DNA from: Lentzea albida
Lineage (GTDB): Bacteria; Actinomycetota; Actinomycetes; Mycobacteriales; Pseudonocardiaceae
DNA: 64,000 bases
Direction of reading: 5' to 3'
Assembly (NCBI RefSeq): GCF_900111005.1
Contig: NZ_FOFV01000001.1
Location: 558,001-622,000, forward strand
Below are positions 44,547-52,270 of this stretch, in pieces; within the stretch, counting starts at the first letter, position 1; every line of letters begins with the position of its first letter. The notes below the pieces were generated by a model. The model worked only from the letters and a program-made list of their open reading frames with translations, made no database searches and was not told where the DNA came from. Position numbers and translations under genes: made by a program.

Positions 44547-45308
44547 ATGACGATCCTCATCACCGGTGCCACCGGCCAGCTCGGCAGCGCAGTCGTCCGC
44601 CACGTCCTCGCCCGCACGGACGAACAGGTCGTCGTGTCGGTCAGGGACCCGAAGAAGTTCACCACCGAGGGCGTCGAGGTCCGCCAGGGCGACTTCGACC
44701 ACCCCGAGACCCTGGACTTCCGGGGCGCGGACAAGCTCCTGATCGTGTCCGCCGAGGCCCCCGACGCCGCCGCCCGGATCCAGCAGCACGAGAACGCCAT
44801 CGCCAAGGCCGTGGAGCACGGCGTGGGCCACATCTTCTACACGAGCATCACCGACGCCGACACGTCCACCGTCGGCGTGGCCGTCGTGCACAAGGCCACC
44901 GAGGAGGCCATCCGCGCCACCGGCATCCCGTTCACCTTCCTGCGCAACGGCATGTACCACGAGAACTACCTCGGCGTGCTCGCCGGCGACACCGTCGCCA
45001 TCTCCACCAAGGACGGCCGGGTCGCGAGCGCCGCCCGCGACGACTTCGCCGAGGCGGCCGCCGTCGCCCTCACCACCCCTGGCCACGAGAACGCCGTCCA
45101 CGAACTCACCGGCTCGACCACCTGGTCGTTCCCGGAGCTGGCCGGGGACCGGTACCAGGACGTCTCCGACGAGGACCTGGTCGCGGCCGGCGTCCCGGCG
45201 ATCTTCGTGGACTTCTTCAAGGCGATCCGCGAGGGCGTGTTCGCCGAGGTCCGCCCGGACCTGGAAAAGCTGCTCGGCCGTCCGTCGACGCCGATCAAGG
45301 TCGGCTGA
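44547..45308 (+). CDS. NAD(P)H:quinone oxidoreductase, QorB-like (NmrA/SDR)
   Basis: 253 residues. The atypical SDR N-terminus ILITGATGQLGSAVVRHVLAR binds NAD(P)H, and VSVRDPKKFTTEGVEVRQGDFDHPETL is typical of the NmrA/QorB group. It lacks the classic YxxxK, as do QorB proteins. TGIPFTFLRNGMYHENYL is a strong family segment. It probably reduces quinones or reactive electrophiles and is induced through the divergent HxlR regulator. The ATG lies close behind TATGGG, so the leader is very short. Confidence 0.92.
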   Translation: MTILITGATGQLGSAVVRHVLARTDEQVVVSVRDPKKFTTEGVEVRQGDFDHPETLDFRGADKLLIVSAEAPDAAARIQQHENAIAKAVEHGVGHIFYTSITDADTSTVGVAVVHKATEEAIRATGIPFTFLRNGMYHENYLGVLAGDTVAISTKDGRVASAARDDFAEAAAVALTTPGHENAVHELTGSTTWSFPELAGDRYQDVSDEDLVAAGVPAIFVDFFKAIREGVFAEVRPDLEKLLGRPSTPIKVG

Positions 45309-45323
45309 GGGGACGCGCGGGGC

Positions 45324-46274
45324 TCAGGTGAACTCGGGATGCGCCTCCGGATGCGCATCCCACCACTTCCGGTACTCCGGGTTGCGGTCCAGCACGGACC
45401 GGTAGGCCTCGGCCGCGCAGGCGAACACCTCGTGCGCCCGCCCGGCCGCCGGCGAATCCCGCCGGGTGGCCACGAAGATGTCCGTCATCAACGGCATCCC
45501 CCGCAACCGCCGGATCACGATCCCCTCCCCGGTCCGCGACGGCGCGGCGGCGAACGAGACGCACCCGCCCGCCACCAGCCCGCGAGCCATGCTCGCCTCC
45601 CCGGTGTGGTGCGTGAGCCGCGGCACGAACCCGGCGTCCGCGCACACCTGGAACATCTGCGTCCGGCTCCCGATGTGCTGCTTGGGCGGCGTGACCCAGT
45701 CCCGGTCGGCCAACTGGGCCAGGTCGACCTCCTCGAGCCCGGCCAGCGGGTCGGTCTCCGACAAGGCCACGAAGGCCGGTTCGGTCACGAGCTTGCGCAG
45801 CTCGATGCCGGCCAGGTCCCGCGCGTGCATGCCGTCGAAGAACTCGAACAACGCCACGTGGACCTGCCCGCCCTCCAGCATGTCCACGATCTCGGCGGAC
45901 GACGGCCGGACCTCCGCCCGCACGTCGGCGTTGAGCCCGCGCAGCCCCTCCACGAGCCGCGCGAAGTACAGGATCGGGATGCAACCGAAGATGAGCGGCC
46001 CGCGCCGGTCCGCGGCCGGTGTCGTGCTCATCAGCTGCGCCATCTCGTCCAGCACGAGACGTGCCGTCCCCAGCACGCGGCGGCCGAGGTCCGTTGGGAC
46101 GCAACCGTTGCGCGTCCGGTCGAACAGCTGGCCGCCGACCAGTCTCTCCACCGTGCGCAGCTGGGCCGACAGGGCGGGTTGGGTGAGTCCGAGCCGCGTC
46201 GCGGCCCTGGTGACGCTGCCTTCCTCGGCGATCGTTCGAACCGCGCGGAGGTGGCGTAGCTCCAGCTCGGGCAT
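45324..46274 (-). CDS. LysR-family transcriptional regulator
   Basis: 316 residues. The N-terminal winged HTH is ELRHLRAVRTIAEEGSVTRAATRLGLTQPALSAQLRTVERLVG, and the LysR substrate-binding domain follows (about 90-300). The ATG at 46274 gives the standard MPELELRHLRAV start. It converges on the qorB-like gene with a 15-bp gap. No divergent target is adjacent: upstream there are about 190 bp with a strong hairpin and then the end of the GNAT-PhzF gene, so its regulon is not visible here. Confidence 0.93.
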   Translation of the reverse strand: MPELELRHLRAVRTIAEEGSVTRAATRLGLTQPALSAQLRTVERLVGGQLFDRTRNGCVPTDLGRRVLGTARLVLDEMAQLMSTTPAADRRGPLIFGCIPILYFARLVEGLRGLNADVRAEVRPSSAEIVDMLEGGQVHVALFEFFDGMHARDLAGIELRKLVTEPAFVALSETDPLAGLEEVDLAQLADRDWVTPPKQHIGSRTQMFQVCADAGFVPRLTHHTGEASMARGLVAGGCVSFAAAPSRTGEGIVIRRLRGMPLMTDIFVATRRDSPAAGRAHEVFACAAEAYRSVLDRNPEYRKWWDAHPEAHPEFT

Positions 46275-46406
46275 AAAGACCTTCTATCCCCGTTCTGAAT
46301 GCGCCGCCACCCTTCGATCGGGGCATAGTGACTTCGATCGATCTTCCGGCCCGGCGCTTTGCGGCAGCGCACAGGGGTCCGGCGCGGGAGGGTGCGCACC
46401 CCTCGT

Positions 46407-46455
46407 TCGACGCTGCTGCCGTGGTACACCCTGCGCACCGCGGCAGCAGCGTCGA
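46407..46455 (-). terminator. Strong hairpin after the GNAT-PhzF gene
   Basis: A perfect 15-bp stem (46407-46421 with 46441-46455) with a 19-base loop begins 8 bp past the stop of the minus-strand fusion gene. There is no U tract, so it may act as an intrinsic actinobacterial-type terminator or an RNA end protector. Confidence 0.7.
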
Positions 46456-46462
46456 GCACAAC

Positions 46463-47749
46463 TCAGGAAATGACGACGGCGGCACCGGTCACGGTGACCC
46501 GCCGGTCCTCGCGGGTGGCGTCGACCTCCAGCCGTGACGGCCGCCCCATGTCCTCGCCCTGCAGGATCACGAACCGCTGCGGCCCTTCGAGATCACGCAG
46601 GTAGCCGCCGAACGCGGCCGCCGCGGCACCGGTGGCCGCGTCCTCCACGACCCCGCCGACCGGGAACGGGTCCCGCGCGTGCACGACGTCCGCCGACTCG
46701 CGCCAGTACAGGTGCACCGTCGTCAGGTCGTGCTCCAGCATCAGGTCCCGCAACGCGTCGAAGTCGTAGTCCAGAGCAGCCAGCTGCGCGCGGTCCTTCA
46801 TCGGGACCAGGAGGTGCCGTGCGCCGCCGAACCCGACGTGCACCGGCGCGTCCCCGATCTCCGCGTACCCCAACGCCTTGAGGGCCGCGGAGACCAGCGC
46901 GGGGTCGGCGACGGCGGACGAGGTCGGCACGCTGGTCAGCGATGCCGTGCCGCCGGAGGTCTGCACCGCCACCTCGCCGGCCGGGGTGGAGAACGTCAGC
47001 GGCCCGTCCCCGATCCGCTCGGCCAGCGCGACGCCCGTGGCGATGGTGGCGTGCCCGCAGAACGGCACCTCCGCCTTGGGGCTGAAGTACCGGACGTCGA
47101 ACGCCCGTTCCTCGGCCCGCGGCACCACGAACGCCGTCTCCGAGTACCCGACGCGCGCGGCGATCGCGAGCATCTCCTCGTCGGTCAGGTCGCTCGCGTC
47201 GAGCACCACCCCGGCCGGGTTGCCGCCCGCCGGGTCCTCCGTGAACGCGCTGTAGCGCAAAACCCCCGTGTCGCTCATGCCACGCTGCAACGCGTAATGG
47301 TGCTCGAGTCTTCCGCCCCGGTACCTGCTGGTGAAGTACGTCAGTCCGGCCTTCTCGAGCACGCGCCCGGACGCGGTGTTGTCCGCCTGGTGCGCCGCGA
47401 CGACCCGGTCGGCGATGGCGAGCGCCTTGTCCCGCAGTTCGGTGGCGACGACCGTGGCGATCCCGCGGCCCCACCACGCCGGGTCGATCCAGTAGCCGAT
47501 CTCGATCTGCCCCAGGTCGCCGTCGAGCATCTGCCCCAGCCCGATGCCGACGCCGTCCTCGACCACCAGGTGCAGGCCGAAACCGTGGTCCTCCCAGTGC
47601 TTCAGCGCCTGCTCGTGGCGTTCGGTCACGTAGTCCGGCGTCCAGGGCATGCCGTTGCCGACGTGTGCCGTCATCCGGGGATCGGACGCCCACCGCAGCA
47701 TGTAGCCGAAGTGGTCAGGCTCCCACCGCACGAGTTCCATGGGGCCCAT
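46463..47749 (-). CDS. GNAT acetyltransferase-PhzF isomerase fusion
   Basis: 428 residues in one uninterrupted frame. Residues 1-155 are a GNAT domain (VRWEPDHFGYMLRWASDPRM, GQIEIGYWIDPAWWGRGIATVVATELRD, AHQADNTASGRVLEKAGLTYF). Residues 160-428 are a PhzF/diaminopimelate-epimerase-fold domain (YSAFTEDPAGGNPAGVVLDA, VGYSETAFVVP, RYFSPKAEVPFCGHATIATG, VEDAATGAAAAAFGGYL), with the catalytic Glu in YSETAF and the usual GHAT. No Shine-Dalgarno precedes the internal ATG at the joint, so a true fusion is likely. Function is unknown. The ATG at 47749 is 7 bases after the dynamin gene end. Confidence 0.87.
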   Translation of the reverse strand: MGPMELVRWEPDHFGYMLRWASDPRMTAHVGNGMPWTPDYVTERHEQALKHWEDHGFGLHLVVEDGVGIGLGQMLDGDLGQIEIGYWIDPAWWGRGIATVVATELRDKALAIADRVVAAHQADNTASGRVLEKAGLTYFTSRYRGGRLEHHYALQRGMSDTGVLRYSAFTEDPAGGNPAGVVLDASDLTDEEMLAIAARVGYSETAFVVPRAEERAFDVRYFSPKAEVPFCGHATIATGVALAERIGDGPLTFSTPAGEVAVQTSGGTASLTSVPTSSAVADPALVSAALKALGYAEIGDAPVHVGFGGARHLLVPMKDRAQLAALDYDFDALRDLMLEHDLTTVHLYWRESADVVHARDPFPVGGVVEDAATGAAAAAFGGYLRDLEGPQRFVILQGEDMGRPSRLEVDATREDRRVTVTGAAVVIS

Positions 47750-47755
47750 CGTGCC

Positions 47756-49150
47756 TCAGCCGAACTGGGCGAGTAGCCCCTCGCACGTGCGCACCACGAT
47801 CTGGGCGGCCTTCCGGTGGTCGTGCGACGCGTGCACGTCCGCGGCCTGCGCCTGCCACCGCACCAGCGCGTCGAGCAACGCCTCGCGCAGCTCGCGGCCG
47901 TCGGCCTCGTACTCGAACCCGAGCCGTGCCGCCGGGGCCACGCCCTCGGCGCCGACGAGCCGCAACGCCTCGGTCTGCAGCTCGGCGGGCAGTTTCGTGC
48001 GTCCCGACTGCAGCGCGGCGATCAGCCGGAGCTCGCGGAAGTCGTGCGCGGAGGCGACGACCCGTTCGAGGTCGGCCACCAGCTTGCGGGCGTTCTGCCG
48101 CGGCTCCATCCGGAACAGCACGTCGAGCGCCAGCAACGCCGACCGCGCCTTGAGCACCTCACGCCGTTCGGTGAAGTGCACGGCGATCGAGTCGCGCAGC
48201 TCGCCGAGCCCGCTGCGCTGCACCAGTTGCCCGGTCAGCTTCACCTGCGAGTCGAAGCCCTGCCGGATCAACGCGGTGATCAGCCGCACGCCGAAGATGC
48301 CGAAGCGTTCCAGCAACGCCTGTCGCACAACGGGTTGCATCGTCAGCGGGAACTGGTCGCCGGCGAACCGGTCCGCCGACAGCAGGTGGTCCTCGAGCTC
48401 CTCCCGCCCCAGCGACGACAGCAGCCGCAGCGCCGCGAACTCGTCCTCCCGCAACGTCCTCGCCGCCACCGCGAGCAGCCCGGCCACCGAGACCACGTTC
48501 TGGCACAACGGTTGCACGGCCGGGTCGCGGCGGTAGCGGCGCGCGATCTGCTTGGCCGACGACAGCGCGTCGATCCGTCCGGCGCCGATCTCGTCGGCCC
48601 GAGCGAGCACCGCGACCGTGTGCACCGCGGCACTCCGCGCGATGGGGTGGTCGTTGGCGGACTGCAGGAACTTCAGGTCCTCGTCCTGCACGTGCCGCAT
48701 CAGGTACACCAACGCGTCCGCGTCCCCGAGCACCTGTTCCGGCGTGGCCTCGGACGGGGTGTCGATCAGCACGACGTCGCGCAGCGTCCGCGCCGGCCAG
48801 TCCACGACGACCCGGTCGGCGCGGTCGAACTGGCCAGCCTCGACGTGGTGGCGGTGGCCGCGCCTGCCGAGCGCGAGCTCGTGCGGACGTCCGGGTCCGG
48901 TGAACACGTGCGCACGGGGCTCAGCGCCGCCGCGGTACCAGACGAACGAGGCCTGCGGCGTGAACTCGTCACCGATCAGCGCGTTGACCACGGTCGACTT
49001 GCCGATCCGCGACCGGCCGGCCACCGCGATCCGCACGGGCTCGGTGTAGCGCTCGGCGTGCGAGCGCAGCCAGGCCGTGGCGCGGGGGCTGTCGCGGTAG
49101 ACCCCCATCGCCTCCTGCAGCATCGACCAGACGACGCGGTCCAAGGTCAC
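47756..49150 (-). CDS. iniC: IniC-like dynamin-family GTPase
   Basis: 464 residues. GTPase motifs: G1 AGRSRIGKST, G3 LIDTPSEATPEQ and the G4-like LARADE, followed by an all-helical stalk (about 215-460). Together with the adjacent larger dynamin and the IniB-like gene upstream this reproduces the mycobacterial iniB-iniA-iniC order; in mycobacteria IniA is a membrane-remodelling dynamin-like protein induced by cell-wall inhibitors. The GTG at 49150 overlaps the iniA-like stop (GTGA). Assignment rests on order and fold, not on close identity. Confidence 0.85.
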   Translation of the reverse strand: MTLDRVVWSMLQEAMGVYRDSPRATAWLRSHAERYTEPVRIAVAGRSRIGKSTVVNALIGDEFTPQASFVWYRGGAEPRAHVFTGPGRPHELALGRRGHRHHVEAGQFDRADRVVVDWPARTLRDVVLIDTPSEATPEQVLGDADALVYLMRHVQDEDLKFLQSANDHPIARSAAVHTVAVLARADEIGAGRIDALSSAKQIARRYRRDPAVQPLCQNVVSVAGLLAVAARTLREDEFAALRLLSSLGREELEDHLLSADRFAGDQFPLTMQPVVRQALLERFGIFGVRLITALIRQGFDSQVKLTGQLVQRSGLGELRDSIAVHFTERREVLKARSALLALDVLFRMEPRQNARKLVADLERVVASAHDFRELRLIAALQSGRTKLPAELQTEALRLVGAEGVAPAARLGFEYEADGRELREALLDALVRWQAQAADVHASHDHRKAAQIVVRTCEGLLAQFG

Positions 49151-50958
49151 GCGGTGAGCTCCATCGCGGGACCCCCGAGCGCCTGAACCCTCTTGTAGAG
49201 CGTGACGAGCTTGTCGAGCTCCTTGCGGCCCTCCCGCATCCTGCGCTCGCGGTCGGTCTGGTCGTCCTGCACCGCGCGCTTGGCGCTGCGGGCCGACTCC
49301 AGCAACGTCTCCTGCAGCTCCTCGGCGAGGGTGCTGAAGTGGTTGCGCAGCGAGCGCTGGATGTGCCGCCCGGAGTCGCGGACGTCCTTGGAGAACTTCA
49401 TGAAGAAGTCGTCGACGTGCCGTTGCGCGGCGGCCTTCGCGGCCGCCTGGCGGCGCTTCAGCCGTTGGTCCGATTCGTCCAGAATGGACTTCCCGCCGAA
49501 CAGCGCGCCGGCGCCGAGCGAGATCACGTTGATCAGCGGCATGCCCGCCAGCGACGTGACCAGACCGAACATCAGCACACCGCCGTAGGAGCCGCGCAGA
49601 CCCGTGAAGAGCTTCTGCGGCACGGAGAACGGCTCGATCTTCGGCTTCTCCAGCTTGCTCGCGGGCTCCAGCAGGTCGTCCGGCAGCACCGAGCCGGGGA
49701 TCAGGTCTTCGCGGTAGACGGGGAAGTTCCGCGCGACCTTCGCGGCGACCCACTCCGCGCGTTCCATGAGCCAGGCGAAGTTCGTGGTGGCGGCCTCGTT
49801 GAGGTTGTCCTCGAGCCACTGCTCGAACTTGTCCCAGCCGATCGCGGGGTCCGCCTCGTCGTAGGTCTTGTCGACCTCGCGCAGGATCTTGCGCGTGCGG
49901 TCGCGCAGGTCGTACTCGACGTCGGAGATCAGGTCGGCCATCTCGTCGTTCAGCACGTTCTGCCAGCGCGCGGACCGGCGCCGCAGCTCGTCGACGCGCC
50001 GCTGGGCCTCCTGCAGCGTCGAGATCGTGGCGACGGTGCGGGACGAGTCGTGGGCCGTCAGCTCCTCGCGCAACGGCGTGACGAGCTGCGTGAGGGCACT
50101 GGACGCCACGACGGCCACGGCACGGCGGGCCAGCAGGTCGGCGCTCGCCACGATGTCGCTCTGCACGCACGACACCAGTTCGGGGAAGCCGGACTCGGTG
50201 TTGAGGCGCTGGTCACCGGTCTTCGCGGCGCGCAGGCGCAGCGCGCTCGACACGGGGATGAGCTTCGCGCGGACGCCGGCCCTGGCCAGCAGCACCCGGT
50301 TGCGCTCCACGACGCTGCGCCAGCCGGGCACAAGATCGATCTTGGTGACGACCACCGTGACGTTCGGGCAGGCCTCCATGACCTTCTTGAGCAGCGTCAT
50401 CTCCGCCGCCGTCAGCTCGCCGGTCGCGTCGGACACCAGCAGCACGGCGTCCGCCTGCATCAGCGTCGCGAACGTGCTGGCGGTGTGCGCGGAGCGGGTG
50501 TCGCCGACGCCAGGGGTGTCGATCAGGACGAGCCCGCTGTCGAGCAGCGCGCGCGGGATGCCGATCTCGGCGCGCACGACGTGCTGCGCGGCGGCCTGTT
50601 TCGTCACCTGGTCGATCGGCACGGCGATGCGCTCGGTCGGGGTGTGGAAGATCGACCCGCCCGCGGACGCGTTGCGGACCAGCGCCGCCGACGGCGTGTC
50701 GGCGTGCTGGACGAAGGTCGGCACAGTCGTCGTGATGTCGTCGCCCACCGCGCACACGGGGGCGTTGAGCAACGCGTTGACGAGCTGGCTCTTGCCTTGT
50801 TTGGACTCGCCGACGACGAGAACGCGCAACTTGGGGTCCAGTTGCTGTGCCCGCTTCTCCCGCAGCCGGGCCTCCAGGTCGGGCCTCCGGTGCGTGACGC
50901 AGGCCCCGATCGTCTCGTCGAGCACGTCGAGCCAGGGCGGTGCCATCACCTGACTCAT
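49147..50958 (-). CDS. iniA: IniA-like dynamin-family GTPase
   Basis: 603 residues. G1 VVGESKQGKSQLVNALL, G2 region TTTVPTF, G3 IDTPGVGDTR and G4 VTKIDLV. A long helical stalk follows, with a hydrophobic hairpin at about 480-515 (GGVLMFGLVTSLAGMPLINVISLGAGALF) suited to membrane insertion, then a charged coiled coil. The ATG at 50958 is chosen; a GTG at 51054 would add 32 residues. Just upstream lie an inverted repeat (50968-50985) and a hairpin (51103-51133), so it may have its own promoter besides readthrough from iniB. Confidence 0.9.
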   Translation of the reverse strand: MSQVMAPPWLDVLDETIGACVTHRRPDLEARLREKRAQQLDPKLRVLVVGESKQGKSQLVNALLNAPVCAVGDDITTTVPTFVQHADTPSAALVRNASAGGSIFHTPTERIAVPIDQVTKQAAAQHVVRAEIGIPRALLDSGLVLIDTPGVGDTRSAHTASTFATLMQADAVLLVSDATGELTAAEMTLLKKVMEACPNVTVVVTKIDLVPGWRSVVERNRVLLARAGVRAKLIPVSSALRLRAAKTGDQRLNTESGFPELVSCVQSDIVASADLLARRAVAVVASSALTQLVTPLREELTAHDSSRTVATISTLQEAQRRVDELRRRSARWQNVLNDEMADLISDVEYDLRDRTRKILREVDKTYDEADPAIGWDKFEQWLEDNLNEAATTNFAWLMERAEWVAAKVARNFPVYREDLIPGSVLPDDLLEPASKLEKPKIEPFSVPQKLFTGLRGSYGGVLMFGLVTSLAGMPLINVISLGAGALFGGKSILDESDQRLKRRQAAAKAAAQRHVDDFFMKFSKDVRDSGRHIQRSLRNHFSTLAEELQETLLESARSAKRAVQDDQTDRERRMREGRKELDKLVTLYKRVQALGGPAMELTA

Positions 50959-50967
50959 AGTGCCGTG

Positions 50968-50985
50968 TTCACCCCCTTGGGTGAA
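50968..50985. promoter_or_regulatory. Inverted repeat TTCACCC-CCTT-GGGTGAA before iniA
   Basis: A perfect 7-bp inverted repeat 10 bp upstream of the iniA-like ATG. It may be an operator or a small hairpin in the leader that covers the ribosome entry site. Confidence 0.5.
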
Positions 50986-51102
50986 AGCCTCGAATGCGAT
51001 ACCGGGTTTGTTCGGGCTGGTGGGCCTGTTCGGGAGGACCGTGACGTTGCTCACCAGATGAGACGTGAACCGCTTTGATCTTTTCGTCAGCCGAGACGAC
51101 GA

Positions 51103-51133
51103 ACCGGCCCTGTCCGCGAAAGACAGGGCCGGT
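51103..51133 (-). terminator. Hairpin between iniB and iniA (terminator/attenuator)
   Basis: A perfect 12-bp stem (51103-51114 with 51122-51133), loop of 7, 20 bp past the iniB stop. No long U run follows on the minus strand, so partial readthrough into iniA is likely. Confidence 0.75.
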
Positions 51134-51152
51134 CCGCGTTGGGGAGGGTGGC

Positions 51153-52049
51153 TCAGCCGAGCAGGCCCAGGTCCAGGTCGCCGACGACCGGGACGTTGTG
51201 GGTCACGTCGGTGACGGTGCCCAGCACGTTGCCGACGCCCGCGTCGCCGACCAGGCCGGTCGCGGTGCCGGTCACGCCGGTCGCCGTGCCGACGACACCG
51301 GTGACGGTGCTGTGCACGTCCGCGACGGTCTCGGTGGAGTGCACCGCGATGTTGCCGGTGGACAGGGTGTCGATGCCGCCGGCGTGCAGACCGCCCAGGA
51401 GGACGTCGCTGCCGCCGAGCACGCCCAGGGCGTCGTGGGCGAGGCCCGTCACGCCGGTCAGCTCGCCGAGCACGCCGTCCACGGCCGGAACGGTCGAGGT
51501 GACGCCCTCGAGCGGCGCGTCGACGGTCGCGGTGGCCGTGTCGGCCACGTCGAGGACGGTGCCGGTCAGCGGGGACGTGGTCTGGTCGAGCACCGAGGTC
51601 ACGTCGCCGACGACGGAGAAGTCGCCGCCCAGGCCGAGGCCGGCCGAGGTGATGTCACCCAGGGTGTTGTTGCCGATCAGGAGGTTGAGACCGTCCGCAT
51701 CGGCGGCGAGCACACCCGCGGAGGAGGTGTGGAGGTCGCTGAGGCTCACACCCGACGAGGTCAGCTGAGACGCGACGGCCTGCAGCTGGCTGATGGCGCC
51801 GAGCGGGCCTTCGGCGAGCAGGTCGTCGGCCGGCAGGTTCAGGTCGAGGCTCTCGATGGTGGGCAGACCGTCGACAGCGGGGACCAGGTCGAGCACCAGC
51901 GGGATGACTTCCTGCACGTCGACTGCCGTGATGTCGGCCAGCCCGGCCTGCTCCAGGGTGCCCTGGGCGTCGTTCGCGAACGCGGTCTTCAGGGCGGGGT
52001 CGCTCAGGAGGCTGAGGACGAAGTCGTGGAGCGTCGTGGGCTGGATCAT
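51153..52049 (-). CDS. iniB: IniB N-terminal-domain protein
   Basis: 298 residues. Residues 1-60 form the IniB N-terminal helical domain (TTLHDFVLSLLSDPALKTAFANDAQGTLEQAGLADITAVDVQEVIP). The rest is a low-complexity tail of Gly/Thr/Val/Asp repeats (VGTATGVTGTATGLVGDAGVGNVLG) like the repetitive tail of mycobacterial IniB. No signal peptide is seen. The ATG at 52049 is preceded by GGAG. Its order upstream of two dynamin GTPases identifies an ini-like operon; the promoter region to 52270 is shared with the divergent Hsp70-like gene. Confidence 0.88.
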   Translation of the reverse strand: MIQPTTLHDFVLSLLSDPALKTAFANDAQGTLEQAGLADITAVDVQEVIPLVLDLVPAVDGLPTIESLDLNLPADDLLAEGPLGAISQLQAVASQLTSSGVSLSDLHTSSAGVLAADADGLNLLIGNNTLGDITSAGLGLGGDFSVVGDVTSVLDQTTSPLTGTVLDVADTATATVDAPLEGVTSTVPAVDGVLGELTGVTGLAHDALGVLGGSDVLLGGLHAGGIDTLSTGNIAVHSTETVADVHSTVTGVVGTATGVTGTATGLVGDAGVGNVLGTVTDVTHNVPVVGDLDLGLLG

Positions 52050-52131
52050 CGAAGGAACTCCTGTTGTGGCACGTAGCTAGGTCGGGGGTGTGCGGCTCGA
52101 AAGCTATGAGAGCGGGGCTCCTACCTGCATC

Positions 52132-52201
52132 GGGGATCACTCCCAGTGAATCCCCGTTCCCCAATGGGGTGACGGTCGTTGACCCCCTAGGGGATTAGGG
52201 G
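52132..52201. promoter_or_regulatory. Cluster of G/C-box palindromes in the iniB-hsp70 intergenic region
   Basis: Three elements lie in 70 bp. (1) GGGGATCACT (52132-52141) and AGTGAATCCCC (52145-52155) form a near-perfect inverted repeat. (2) CCCC-AAT-GGGG is at 52159-52169. (3) CCCC-TA-GGGG is at 52184-52193, followed by ATTAGGGG. Their GGGGA-type core resembles boxes described for MalT-type LuxR regulators, and a MalT-like gene lies downstream of the divergent hsp70-like gene. Binding is a hypothesis. Confidence 0.6.
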
Positions 52202-52270
52202 CCTCGCTTGAGCGTCTCTCGTTCACCCGTGTAGGTACTGCTCGCTGCTGCGAACAGGTGAGGTAGGGAC

